Assembly (NCBI GenBank): GCA_031290885.1
Contig: JAISLQ010000046.1
Coordinates: forward strand, 1 to 59,741
Length of the DNA: 59,741 nt
Origin: Acidaminococcales bacterium
GTDB taxonomy: Bacteria > Bacillota > Negativicutes > Acidaminococcales > JAISLQ01
Direction: 5' to 3'
The notes under the pieces were generated by a model. The model did no database searches and was not told the DNA's origin. It worked only from the letters and a program-made list of their open reading frames with translations. Below, piece after piece: positions 45,980-53,962 of this stretch (position 1 is the stretch's first letter; every line of letters begins with the position of its first letter). Both the position numbers and the translations under genes were made by a program.

Positions 45980-46718
45980 GGGAGAAGGGGGTAATTATCC
46001 AGAAATTTTGCAAACATTTAAAGACGGCGGCTACGCTGCAACGCCGCTTTACCTGAACCATGCACTTGGCCGGTATATCTATATTATTGAAACAGGCGGA
46101 CGCAAATTTGCCGTCAAACATATTTTGCGGCACAAAGAAACTTTTGAAAAAAGTTGTTATGAGATTTTTGCCGGCTATTCGCATTATCAAAGAAACTTTC
46201 ATTTGACGGCCAAGGCGATTGAGCAAGGTTGCGCTGTAGTGCAGGATATTTTTTTGGTGGCGGAAAGAAAGACAGGGTTTTGCACGAAAGAAATATTTGT
46301 CATTGCCGAATATGTCGAGGGAAATATTCTCAATCATGATTTTTGCGGTGAACATGAAAGACATTGGTTGCCGGCAATTCGCCTTTTAAGTGAATTGCAT
46401 TCTTACGGATTGGCAGCTTGCGACTTTAGGTATAAGAATGTAATAATTACGCCGGAAAACAAACACAAGATAATTGACCTTTCCATTTCGGCCCATACGC
46501 CGATAGCAATTTGTCAGGCTAAGGATATGGTGAGAATAAAAGAGTTGTTTAATGTCAATCCTTTTGAAGAAATGCGGGTGCGTTCCCTAAAAGCAAAAAT
46601 TTTTTTCTGGTTTGTTTTTTACAGATACCAGGCAAAGGACTTTGTCCGCAAAACCAAATCTAAATTAAAGGCGGCGGCAGGTTATTGCCTTGAAAGCGAA
46701 GACGAAAGCGTTCAATAA
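45915..46718 (+). CDS. LPS-kinase-like protein (RfaY/InaA type), intact paralogue
   Basis: A 267-residue protein paralogous to the gene just upstream. Kinase-like features are GGRKFAVKHIL (Lys), FVIAEYVEGNIL (hinge), YGLAACDFRYKNVII (catalytic Asp and Asn) and KIIDLSI (metal Asp). The C-terminus is basic and aromatic (FFWFVFYRYQAKDFVRK), possibly a membrane-surface helix. Similarity to eukaryotic-like kinases that phosphorylate LPS core heptose or Kdo is by motif only. The location inside a cobamide cluster looks like an insertion, since pduX follows 88 bp later. Confidence 0.7.
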   Translation: MANILRKRQGDWEIVWKVNKNEGEGGNYPEILQTFKDGGYAATPLYLNHALGRYIYIIETGGRKFAVKHILRHKETFEKSCYEIFAGYSHYQRNFHLTAKAIEQGCAVVQDIFLVAERKTGFCTKEIFVIAEYVEGNILNHDFCGEHERHWLPAIRLLSELHSYGLAACDFRYKNVIITPENKHKIIDLSISAHTPIAICQAKDMVRIKELFNVNPFEEMRVRSLKAKIFFWFVFYRYQAKDFVRKTKSKLKAAAGYCLESEDESVQ

Positions 46719-46806
46719 AGATACCTAGGCGCGCCTTTCGCGTTCAAGGCGCTAAACTGCGGCGGCACAAAAAAACTCATTCGTCAGCGGTACAGGATGG
46801 CTTAAT

Positions 46807-47655
46807 ATGGCAAAAGTTCCGGGTTCGTGCGGGGAGTTGGCGCAGGGCTTTATAGATGGCGGCGATTTGCTCGTAACCTGCCCCATATCGTGGCACAGCG
46901 AAGTCAATATCAGTTTTGCCGCCGATGTCGCCGACGAGACGAAAGACTGCAAAGCATACGCGGCCGTGCGCCAATTTTTGCAAAACAATGGTTGCGGCCG
47001 CCCGTTTGCTTTGACGGTCATATCAAAATTGCCGCGCGGCAAAGGCATGGCTTCCAGCAGCGCGGACATAGCGGCGGCTTGCGCGGCGGCGGCGCGCGCT
47101 TTGGATCTGCCCGTGACGCCGGAGGAGATAAAAAAAATCGCCTTAGCCATTGAGCCGACAGACGGGGTGTTTTTCCCGGGCATCGTCGCTTTTGACCATA
47201 TTCGCGGCGAACGGCTGATAAACCTCGGTGCCCCGCCGCCGATAAAGCTGGCGATTTTTGATTTCGGCGGGGAAATCGATACAATCGCTTTTAACAAAAG
47301 AAACGACCTTAGGGCGCTGCGCTTGGAAAAGCAGGAAGAATTCGCGCAAGCTTACGCGCTTGTCCGGGAAGGGATAGCGGACGGCAATCCCGTGCTGGTC
47401 GGTAAAGGCGCGACTATCAGTGCCTTGGCCAACCAAAAAATATTGCACAAACCGTACCTGGAAAAAATGATCGTCATCGGCAACAATTGCGGCGCGCTCG
47501 GCGTAAATGCCGCGCATAGCGGCGCGGTGGCCGGCGTTTTGTTTGACGGGGCACGCGGCGGGGAATTGGGCAAATGCGTCCGGGACATCCTTGCCGCTTG
47601 CCCGGGGCTGAAATACTTAGGGAGCGCCGACCTGGTGGGCGGCGGAATATTTTGA
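46807..47655 (+). CDS. pduX: L-threonine kinase PduX-like (GHMP family)
   Basis: A 282-residue GHMP kinase that makes L-threonine O-3-phosphate for the aminopropanol arm of cobamides. It has VPGSCGELAQGFIDGGD near the start (PduX-typical), the ATP loop LPRGKGMASSSADIAA and IEPTDGVFFPGIVAFDH. The product is the substrate of the CobD encoded next. It ends one base before the cobD ATG. Confidence 0.88.
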   Translation: MAKVPGSCGELAQGFIDGGDLLVTCPISWHSEVNISFAADVADETKDCKAYAAVRQFLQNNGCGRPFALTVISKLPRGKGMASSSADIAAACAAAARALDLPVTPEEIKKIALAIEPTDGVFFPGIVAFDHIRGERLINLGAPPPIKLAIFDFGGEIDTIAFNKRNDLRALRLEKQEEFAQAYALVREGIADGNPVLVGKGATISALANQKILHKPYLEKMIVIGNNCGALGVNAAHSGAVAGVLFDGARGGELGKCVRDILAACPGLKYLGSADLVGGGIF

Positions 47656-47656
47656 T

Positions 47657-48742
47657 ATGGACGATGGCAAGTTTGAACACGGGGGAAATATTTATCAGGC
47701 GGCGCGGTTGACCGGCAAAACGCCGGAATTGGATTTTAGCGCCAATATCAATCCGCTTGGCCTGTCGGATAAAGTTCGGCGGGCGATCGCGGACAATATC
47801 GCCCAAGTCGTCCATTATCCCGACCCGGCGGCTTTTGAACTTAGGGAAGCTATATCCCTGCATTACGGCGTGCGGCCTGACGCGCTGGCGCTGGGCAACG
47901 GGGCCGCCGAACTCATCTATCTTTTGTGCCATGTTTTGCGGCCGGCGCGGGTGTTTCTGCCTGTGCCGTCTTTCAGCGAATATGAACGTGCGGCCTTGGC
48001 CGTGGGCGCCCGCGTGGAATACTTTTATCTGGAGGCCGGCGATTGTTTCAAAATCAACTTGGAAAAATTGGCTTGCGCCTTGCCGCCCGGCGCGCTGGCA
48101 TTCATAGGCAATCCGGACAATCCGGCCGGCAACTTGCTGGCGCAAAGCGGCCTGCGTGATTTTCTGGCGTTGGCGCGGGCAAAGGGCTGTTTCATAGCAA
48201 TTGACGAATCTTTTATAGATTTTTTGCCGCAGCCGGACGAAAGTACGCTCCGGCACTTTTGCGCGGAATACGACAATATGGCGGTTATTCACTCCCTGAC
48301 CAAGTTTTTCGCCATACCGGGGCTGCGGCTGGGATTTGGCGTATTTTCGTCCGCGCTGGCCTTGCGGCTTCAAGGCGCGGCCGACCGCTGGAACGTGAAC
48401 AGCTTGGCGCAGGCGGCGGGCAAAGCCGCGCTGTCGGACAAAGCTTATATAACTGAAAGCCGGGCGCTTGTTGCGCGGCTGCGGGAAAATTTGACGGCCG
48501 CGCTGTCCGCTTTTCCCGCGATAAAGGTATTTCCTTCGTCCGCGAACTTTTTGCTGCTTGACATAAGAAATACCGGCCTGACGGCAAAGCGATTGAGCGA
48601 AAGATTGGCCGGGCGCGGCGTCCTTGTCCGGGACTGCGGCAATTATCCGGGACTTGATGGCGGCTATGTTCGCATTGCCGTGCGCGGACAGGAGGAAAAC
48701 GAAAAGCTCATAACGATATTGGGCGAATTTATCGGACGTTAG
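47657..48742 (+). CDS. cobD: Threonine-phosphate decarboxylase CobD
   Basis: A 361-residue PLP enzyme of the histidinol-phosphate aminotransferase fold that decarboxylates threonine phosphate to aminopropanol phosphate. It starts with FEHGGNIYQAARLTGK and LDFSANINPLG, a CobD-specific opening, then YPDPAAFELREAI, GNGAAELIYLL, GNPDNPAGNLL and the PLP-Lys motif HSLTKFFAIPGLRLGF. It acts between PduX and CbiB. Confidence 0.9.
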   Translation: MDDGKFEHGGNIYQAARLTGKTPELDFSANINPLGLSDKVRRAIADNIAQVVHYPDPAAFELREAISLHYGVRPDALALGNGAAELIYLLCHVLRPARVFLPVPSFSEYERAALAVGARVEYFYLEAGDCFKINLEKLACALPPGALAFIGNPDNPAGNLLAQSGLRDFLALARAKGCFIAIDESFIDFLPQPDESTLRHFCAEYDNMAVIHSLTKFFAIPGLRLGFGVFSSALALRLQGAADRWNVNSLAQAAGKAALSDKAYITESRALVARLRENLTAALSAFPAIKVFPSSANFLLLDIRNTGLTAKRLSERLAGRGVLVRDCGNYPGLDGGYVRIAVRGQEENEKLITILGEFIGR

Positions 48743-48812
48743 GGCATATGTTGCCATTCACCGCGTGTCTCGACTGAACGAAAGATAAAATTGATTTTGA
48801 GGTAATCCATAC

Positions 48813-49424
48813 ATGAGAAACATTTATCTGATCAGGCATGGGGAAACAAACTGGAACAGCGCCAGACGGCTTCAAGGCGCTACCGACGTCGAGCTTTCCG
48901 AAAAAGGCCTGCGCCAGGCGCAAAAATTGGCGCAGCGGCTGGCCGGCAATAAGTTCGCGGCCATTTACGCCAGCGATCTTAAACGCGCGGCGGTTACCGC
49001 CGGCCTCATCGCGGAAAAACACAACCTGGCCGTGGTATTGGAACCGCTTTTCCGGGAAATGGCCTTTGGGGAATGGGAAGGGCTTGACATTGACGCCATT
49101 AATGAAAAATGGCCCGGACAGCTTAAAAACCTGTTTGAAAACACCAACGGTTTCAAAATACCGGGCGGGGAAGGATTTGACAACCTGCGGCGGCGCGTTG
49201 CCACTGCTTTTCAGGCGTTGGCGGATCGGCACGCCGATCCTGAGGAAAACATCGCGGTGGTGGCGCACGGCGGTACCATCCGGGCGATCCTCGGCAATGC
49301 GCTTGACATACAGGCGGCCGGCGTGTGGCGGTTTCAGCTCGACAATGCCGGGATCAGCATATTGTCGGCCTTTGGCGGCCGGTTTTCCATATCGCTGCTC
49401 AATGACACAAACCATCTATGTTGA
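48813..49424 (+). CDS. cobC: Histidine phosphatase, probable alpha-ribazole phosphatase
   Basis: A 203-residue phosphoglycerate-mutase-like phosphatase with YLIRHGETNWNSARRLQG (catalytic His), LKRAAVTAGLIAEKH, FREMAFGEWEGLDI and VVAHGGTIRAILG (second His). Family members include CobC, which removes the lower-ligand phosphate at the end of cobamide assembly; the position after cobD supports that role. A general phosphatase cannot be excluded. TGAGGT precedes the ATG at about 12 bases. Confidence 0.82.
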   Translation: MRNIYLIRHGETNWNSARRLQGATDVELSEKGLRQAQKLAQRLAGNKFAAIYASDLKRAAVTAGLIAEKHNLAVVLEPLFREMAFGEWEGLDIDAINEKWPGQLKNLFENTNGFKIPGGEGFDNLRRRVATAFQALADRHADPEENIAVVAHGGTIRAILGNALDIQAAGVWRFQLDNAGISILSAFGGRFSISLLNDTNHLC

Positions 49425-49432
49425 TTGAGGGC

Positions 49433-49457
49433 TCATTTTGCGCTTTGCGCAAAATGA
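49433..49457. terminator. Perfect inverted repeat after cobC
   Basis: TCATTTTGCGC (49433-49443) and GCGCAAAATGA (49447-49457) with a three-base loop, followed 8 bases later by six T. Likely the terminator of the pduX-cobD-cobC unit. Confidence 0.55.
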
Positions 49458-49571
49458 TTGCCGTGATTTTTTGTGTAACCCTTATTTGTCCGCTTTTGCG
49501 TTGGTTTATGGCAAAATTGCCGGGACGGTGTTTTGCGCGAAAAAATGTTTTCGTTAAATTTTCAAATTTTC

Positions 49572-49600
49572 TTGACTTTGCCAATAATTATAAATATAAT
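49572..49600 (+). promoter_or_regulatory. Strong sigma-70-type promoter of the zinc-ribbon gene
   Basis: TTGACT (49572-49577), a 17-bp AT-rich spacer and TATAAT (49595-49600). Transcription would begin near 49607 and produce a leader of about 130 bases. Confidence 0.8.
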
Positions 49601-49606
49601 TTAGAC

Positions 49607-49735
49607 ATACCAACTATCCAATGGACCTACAGTAAGACTGAGACCTTCTCCCATCCAAACCAATGGCGGAGAGAAAGCTAAGGGGACTCTGTGGACGCCT
49701 AAATGGGTATGGAAGAGTAGAAGGAGTGTTAAAAA
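49607..49735 (+). ncRNA. Candidate structured 5' leader RNA
   Basis: CATACC (49606-49611) can pair with GGTATG (49706-49711) to close the leader. Inside, GGCG...CGCC with GAGAG/CTCT forms one helix, and TCTCC/GGAGA forms a competing one. CCAATGG occurs twice. The leader precedes a zinc-ribbon gene and ends at an AAGGAG ribosome site. I recognise no known riboswitch class. Rfam-type comparison would be needed to call it. Confidence 0.4.
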
Positions 49736-50020
49736 ATGAAAGAAGACAAAACCTTAGTATGCCGCGATTGCGGCGCGGAGTTTGTATTTTCCGCATCGGA
49801 GCAGGAGTTTTACGAATCAAAAGGGTTCGCCAACGAACCCGGGCGTTGTCCCGCGTGCCGTTCGGCCCGCAAACAGCGCAACGGCGGCGAGCGCGCTCCC
49901 CGTCAGATGTATCCGGCGGTCTGCGCCGAGTGTGGAGTGGAAACGGAAGTTCCTTTCCGCCCGTCCATGGAACGGCCGGTTTATTGCCGCGCTTGTTTCA
50001 GCGCCAGGAACGGCAAGTAA
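49736..50020 (+). CDS. Small double zinc-ribbon protein
   Basis: A 94-residue protein with four Cys pairs: CRDC (residues 9-12), CPAC (38-41), CAEC (63-66) and CRAC (84-87), forming two treble-clef or ribbon zinc sites. It is Arg-rich between them (RSARKQRNGGERAPRQ), suggesting nucleic acid binding. Related Firmicutes zinc-ribbon proteins are of unknown function and highly expressed; the strong promoter and AAGGAG site fit that. A terminator follows 61 bp after the stop. Confidence 0.8.
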   Translation: MKEDKTLVCRDCGAEFVFSASEQEFYESKGFANEPGRCPACRSARKQRNGGERAPRQMYPAVCAECGVETEVPFRPSMERPVYCRACFSARNGK

Positions 50021-50081
50021 CCTCGTTGCTTAGCTAAACCGCGCTTTCGTGCCGCTTGTGCTGGAATGATTGTGCAATGAT

Positions 50082-50114
50082 ATATCGTCTGTGTGCGCAC
50101 AGACGATATTTTTA
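50082..50114 (+). terminator. Rho-independent terminator of the zinc-ribbon gene
   Basis: A perfect 12-bp stem, ATATCGTCTGTG (50082-50093) with CACAGACGATAT (50098-50109), loop TGCG, then TTTTT. Confidence 0.9.
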
Positions 50115-50125
50115 TTGCCATAAAG

Positions 50126-50152
50126 GTTAACCATAATAAATATATGGTTGAC
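50126..50152. promoter_or_regulatory. BirA operator (biotin repressor site)
   Basis: GTTAAC (50126-50131), 15 bases, GTTGAC (50147-50152). This matches the Firmicutes BirA palindrome (GTTAAC-N14-16-GTTAAC) with one mismatch, and the spacing is exact. The right half overlaps the -35 hexamer of the bioY promoter, so biotin-loaded BirA would block transcription. Confidence 0.75.
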
Positions 50153-50176
50153 TAAAAAGGCGCCGCAGTTTATACT
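50148..50176 (+). promoter_or_regulatory. Promoter of the bioY operon
   Basis: TTGACT (50148-50153), a 17-bp spacer and TATACT (50171-50176). It overlaps the BirA operator and lies just before the short repeat at 50179. Confidence 0.75.
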
Positions 50177-50178
50177 GA

Positions 50179-50250
50179 TACTGTTCTCAGATTTAAACAT
50201 GCCTCAATATTGGCTGCAACGATAGCGTGATTTTAATCTGGGGGCAGTAT
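50179..50250. repeat. Short (72-bp) member of the dispersed repeat family
   Basis: ATACTGTTCTCAGATTTAAA (from 50179) and TTTTAATCTGGGGGCAGTAT (50231-50250) are inverted ends nearly identical to those of the 30174 copy, but the GC-rich core is missing. In the bioY transcript it would form a stable hairpin in the leader. Confidence 0.65.
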
Positions 50251-50321
50251 GATGGCGCAAAAACGAGAAAACAGCGCGCATGGCCGCCGCAGAAGGGCTG
50301 TGCGCCAAGGGGGGGCGCATC

Positions 50322-50873
50322 ATGTATGCTGCTGGCAAACTGAAAGACTTTATTTACGCGGCGCTTTTTGCCGCGCTGACCATCAGCCTGGGATTTGTGT
50401 CCATTCCCGTGCCGTTCAGCCCGGTGCCCATCTCGGGCATCAGCCTGGGCGTTATGCTGTCCGGCAGTATACTTAGCGTGCGGCAGGCAGTCAATAGCGT
50501 ATTGGCGATTATCCTCATGGGCGCGGCCGGGCTGCCGGTATTTTCCGGGTTCGCCGGTGGGCTGGGCATTCTTTTCGGCCCGCGCGGCGGATATTATTTA
50601 GGTTTTATGGCGGGAGCCGGCCTTATCGCTTTCCTGCGCGGCAGCAGCGCAGGGCCAGTCAGGTTTTTCTTTGCCAACGTATTGGGCGGCATATTTATCG
50701 TGTACCTGTTTGCCGTCCCATGGCTGGCCTTTGTTTCCGGCATGGATTTTTACCAGGCCTTGGCCGCCGGCGCCCTGCCTTTTGTCATCGGCGACTTGCT
50801 GAAAGCGGGGATAGCCAGCATGCTGGCGGTGGCCGTGCATAAACACGCCGGCAGGTTCCAGGCGGCCGAATGA
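50322..50873 (+). CDS. bioY: Biotin transporter BioY
   Basis: A 183-residue membrane substrate-binding (S) component of the biotin ECF transporter. About six hydrophobic segments; signature features are FVSIPVPFSPVPISGISLGV and the glycine-rich FSGFAGGLGILFGPRGGYYLGF. ATG 50322 is chosen because a G-rich AGGGGGGG site precedes it; upstream in-frame ATGs at 50249 (other frame) and 50280 lack conservation. ECF energising subunits are not in the window. It is controlled by the BirA site upstream and overlaps the thiolase gene (ATGA). Confidence 0.9.
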   Translation: MYAAGKLKDFIYAALFAALTISLGFVSIPVPFSPVPISGISLGVMLSGSILSVRQAVNSVLAIILMGAAGLPVFSGFAGGLGILFGPRGGYYLGFMAGAGLIAFLRGSSAGPVRFFFANVLGGIFIVYLFAVPWLAFVSGMDFYQALAAGALPFVIGDLLKAGIASMLAVAVHKHAGRFQAAE

Positions 50874-52021
50874 ACAAAGTATATATTGTGGGCGGCGTCC
50901 GCACCCCGATCGGGAAAACCGGCGGCGCGCTGCGCCTGTTTTTGCCGGAAGAATTAGCCGCCTGCGTACTTAACGAAATATTGTCGCGTTTTGGCCTTGC
51001 GCCGGGACACGTCGATCATGTGGTACTGGGCAACGCGGCGGGGACCGGCGGCAACTTGGCGCGGGTGGCTGTTTTGCAGGCAGGCTGGCCTTACGGCGTT
51101 CCGGCGATGACGGTGGACGCCCAGTGCGCCTCCGGGCTGGCCGGCGTAAGCGCGGCTTGGGCTTTGGTTGCCGCAGGCGCGGCCGAACTCGTGGTGGCCG
51201 GAGGGATGGAATCCACCAGCATGGCGCCGGCCCGCCGTTTTCATATAAACGACCCGCGGTTTACCGGGCACGATGACTTTTATGAACAAGCGCCTTTTTC
51301 GCCTTTGGCAATTGGCGATCCTGATACGGTGGCGGCGGCGGAAACGCTTGCCGGCGAAATGGACATTTCCCGCCGCGAAATGGACGCCTTGGCGCTGGAA
51401 AGCCATCGCAAGGCCTGCGCGGCCAAACGCGGCGGCATCCTGGACGATATAATACTGCCGCTTGCGCGGGGCGGCCTGATCAAAGACGACGAATGTCCGC
51501 GCGAGAACATGAATATGCGCCTTTTGTCCAGATTAAAAGGCATTGTTGCACGTGAGGGGCGCATCACGGCCGGCAACGCCTGCCTAAAGCACGACGGCGC
51601 GGCGGCGGTGCTCCTGGCCTCGCCGGAAGCTTTGCGCAGACACGCGCTGAAACCGGCAGCCGAGTTGCGGCGCGCCGCAAGCGCGGGATGCGATCCAAAC
51701 TATTTTCCCTTGGGGCCGGTTTGCGCGATAAACTCCTTGCTGCGTTGCTGTTCGCTCGGCCTTGAGGAAATCGACGCCGTTGAAATCAACGAAGCCTTTG
51801 CCGTAAAGATACTGGCTTGCTGCCGGAAATTGGGCTTGCCGCCGGAAAAAGTCAATAAATTGGGCGGCGCTTTGGCCTACGGGCATCCTTACGGCGCATC
51901 GGGCGCTATAATATTGCTGCATTTATTAAAAACGCTGGAAAAAACAAAAGGCCGTTTCGGAATCGCCGCGATCGGCGCGGTGGGAGGGTTGGGCGCGGCC
52001 GTATTGGCGGAAAAAATTTAA
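50870..52021 (+). CDS. yhfS: Thiolase-family acyltransferase, YhfS-like
   Basis: A 383-residue thiolase. The nucleophile Cys is in DAQCASGLAGVSAA (Cys86); NEAFAVKIL and the His in GGALAYGHPYGASG (about residue 339) are present. The usual second Cys (CxG near the C-terminus) is absent: the aligned region reads IAAIGAVGGLG. It may therefore catalyse transfer or decarboxylation differently from biosynthetic thiolases. The order bioY-thiolase-acyl-CoA ligase recalls the BirA-regulated yhfUTS operon of Bacillus subtilis, whose role near biotin is unproven. Confidence 0.82.
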   Translation: MNKVYIVGGVRTPIGKTGGALRLFLPEELAACVLNEILSRFGLAPGHVDHVVLGNAAGTGGNLARVAVLQAGWPYGVPAMTVDAQCASGLAGVSAAWALVAAGAAELVVAGGMESTSMAPARRFHINDPRFTGHDDFYEQAPFSPLAIGDPDTVAAAETLAGEMDISRREMDALALESHRKACAAKRGGILDDIILPLARGGLIKDDECPRENMNMRLLSRLKGIVAREGRITAGNACLKHDGAAAVLLASPEALRRHALKPAAELRRAASAGCDPNYFPLGPVCAINSLLRCCSLGLEEIDAVEINEAFAVKILACCRKLGLPPEKVNKLGGALAYGHPYGASGAIILLHLLKTLEKTKGRFGIAAIGAVGGLGAAVLAEKI

Positions 52022-52023
52022 CC

Positions 52024-53352
52024 ATGCTGATACAACAATTGATAGAAAAGCACCCGGCCGACAAAACCTGCCTGATTTGCGGCAAGCGCCGCCTGACCTA
52101 CGGCCGGCTGCGCCGGCAGGCCGACGAAACGGCGCGCTCATTGGCATCTGTTGTACAAAAAGGCGACAAGGTACTCTTGCGCCTGTCCGACCCGGCCGAG
52201 CAGCTTTTGGCCTTTTTTGCCATAATAAAAGCCGGCGGCGTCTGCGTCTTTGCCGGCGCGGAATTTTCCGGGCGAAGCTGCCGGGAACTTTTGTCGGCCT
52301 ATAACATAAAACATGAAATTGCCGATGGATTTGTCGGCGGCGGCAGGCCGGCGGGGGAATTGCCCGCAGTCGCCGAGAGCGACATTTTCCTCGGCGCTTT
52401 AAGTTCCGGCACGACCGGCGCGCCCAAAGCCCTCTGGCGCGACCATGCCAGCTGGATGGCGGCTTTCCCCGAACAAAGCAAAATTTTCGGCATAAACGGC
52501 GATGACCGGCTCTACATAGCCGGGCCGCTTTCTTACACGGCAAACCTCAACGCGTGCCTGCACATTTTTTTTGCCGGCGGCGCGGCTGTCATAGCCGACA
52601 GGAAGCTGCCGCGCGGGTGGCTGAAAGAAATGGCGGAACATGAGGTAAGCGCCGTGTTCATGGTGCCGGCCAATTACCGCGTGCTGCTCCGGGCGATGAA
52701 AGCGCCGGCGGAAAACGTCCGGTCGGCAGTGAGCGGCGGCGCCAAAATGGACAAACCTACGGCGGAGAAACTGCTGGAATATTTTCCCCGCGCCCGGATA
52801 GTGGAATATTACGGCGCAAGCGAACTCGGGCACGTCAGCTATGCCGGGGCGCGGGACATCCTGGCGCGGCCAGCCTCGGTCGGCCGCCTTTTCCCCGGCG
52901 TCAGCGCGCGGATCAAAGACGGCCTTGTCTATGTAAGAAGCCCTTATATAGTCCCCGCACTGCGCCCGGAAGCGACCGCCGGCGACATCGGCGAACTGGA
53001 CGGGGAAGGTTTCCTGACCCTTTACGGGCGGGCGGCGGGCACGATAAACGTGGCCGGGGTTAAAATTGTGCCCGAACGGGTAGAAGAGGCGCTGAAAAAA
53101 TGCCCGGCGATTGGCGATGCCGCAGTAACAGGGATCGGGGACGCGACAAAAGGGGAAAAAATCTGCGCTTTTGTCGTTCGGCGCGGCGCTGGCGTCACTA
53201 AACAGGAGATCGCGCGATTTTGCCGGGAAAATATGGATAGGCACAGTTGCCCGCAGAAAATAATCTTTATCGACGCCCTGCCGCTGAACGGCAGCGGCAA
53301 GGTCGATCGGGCGGCGCTTAAGCTGTTGCCGGAGGGCGGCGCAAATGGATAA
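52024..53352 (+). CDS. yhfT: AMP-dependent acyl-CoA synthetase/ligase, YhfT-like
   Basis: A 442-residue adenylate-forming enzyme, slightly short for the family. Core motifs are SSGTTGAPKALW (P-loop), VEYYGASELG, GDIGELDGEGFLTLYGRAAG and a C-terminal catalytic Lys in LNGSGKVDRAALK. It activates a carboxylic acid with ATP and likely loads CoA. In the yhf-type biotin operon the substrate might be a dicarboxylic or fatty acid tied to pimelate, but that is inference. It overlaps the next gene by eight bases. Confidence 0.85.
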   Translation: MLIQQLIEKHPADKTCLICGKRRLTYGRLRRQADETARSLASVVQKGDKVLLRLSDPAEQLLAFFAIIKAGGVCVFAGAEFSGRSCRELLSAYNIKHEIADGFVGGGRPAGELPAVAESDIFLGALSSGTTGAPKALWRDHASWMAAFPEQSKIFGINGDDRLYIAGPLSYTANLNACLHIFFAGGAAVIADRKLPRGWLKEMAEHEVSAVFMVPANYRVLLRAMKAPAENVRSAVSGGAKMDKPTAEKLLEYFPRARIVEYYGASELGHVSYAGARDILARPASVGRLFPGVSARIKDGLVYVRSPYIVPALRPEATAGDIGELDGEGFLTLYGRAAGTINVAGVKIVPERVEEALKKCPAIGDAAVTGIGDATKGEKICAFVVRRGAGVTKQEIARFCRENMDRHSCPQKIIFIDALPLNGSGKVDRAALKLLPEGGANG

Positions 53353-53761
53353 CATCAAAGACCTATTGCCGCAAAGGGAGCCTTTCTTGTTTGCGGACGC
53401 GATATTGGCGGCGGAAATTGAACTTATTTCCGCCGTGAAAATTTACGGCGGCGACTTTATTTTTGCCCAATGTGCGCCGGATGGGCAAAAATATGTGCCA
53501 ACGGCCGTAATCATCGAATCTTTGGTACAGTGCGGCGGGGCGGGGATGAAAAAAATGGGCTTGGGCGGCGGCGTGTTCGTCCTGGCGTCCATAAATAAAG
53601 TCAGGGTGCGCGGCTTTGCCGAACTGCCCGCCGTCGTTGACATGGAAATACGGACAATTAAAGCCAAAGGCAAGATCCTGCGGCAAACGGGCGAAGCGCG
53701 TTGCGGCGGCAAGTTTATCCTGAGCGCCCGTTGGAACTGCGTGTTTTTAGATCACTGCTGA
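53345..53761 (+). CDS. FabZ-like hotdog-fold protein lacking the catalytic His
   Basis: A 138-residue protein of the FabZ/FabA dehydratase fold: IKDLLPQREPFLFADAIL opening, PTAVIIESLVQCGG central helix, and the C-terminal strands. FabZ has GHFPGxPIMPGV with the catalytic His; here the position reads AQCAPDGQKYVPTAV, so the His is missing while the Glu-bearing helix (IIESL) is kept. It may bind an acyl chain without dehydrating it. It is the last gene of the bioY operon. Confidence 0.75.
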   Translation: MDNIKDLLPQREPFLFADAILAAEIELISAVKIYGGDFIFAQCAPDGQKYVPTAVIIESLVQCGGAGMKKMGLGGGVFVLASINKVRVRGFAELPAVVDMEIRTIKAKGKILRQTGEARCGGKFILSARWNCVFLDHC

Positions 53762-53826
53762 TTAATTGCCGGCCTTCCCGCAAAATGGCATGATGCAAAA
53801 ATCAGAAAGGGAAGCGGGCGCAAAAG

Positions 53827-53913
53827 ATGAAGCAGCGAACTTTCTCCGACATAGAATGCTCGAATCGCAAGCGGCAAGCCAAACGGGGCGATTTCCTGGA
53901 AATTATGGACGAA
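53827..53913 (+). mobile_element. IS5-type transposase N-terminal fragment
   Basis: ATG 53827 begins MKQRTFSDIECSNRKR and, after a few residues, RGDFLEIMDE, a pattern I know from the N-terminus of IS5-family transposases. The similarity ends after 29 codons. No catalytic domain or terminal repeat is visible, so it is a remnant, lying at the edge of the deleted hsdR. Confidence 0.5.
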
Positions 53914-53962
53914 AGCGGAATGGGTTGCGACAATCAAGCCGTTTTGCTTCGGCAATGCTGCC

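Noticed and set aside
50311-50317. Run of seven G just before bioY as a switch
   Set aside because: It is short and acts as a G-rich ribosome site; a length change would not alter a reading frame.
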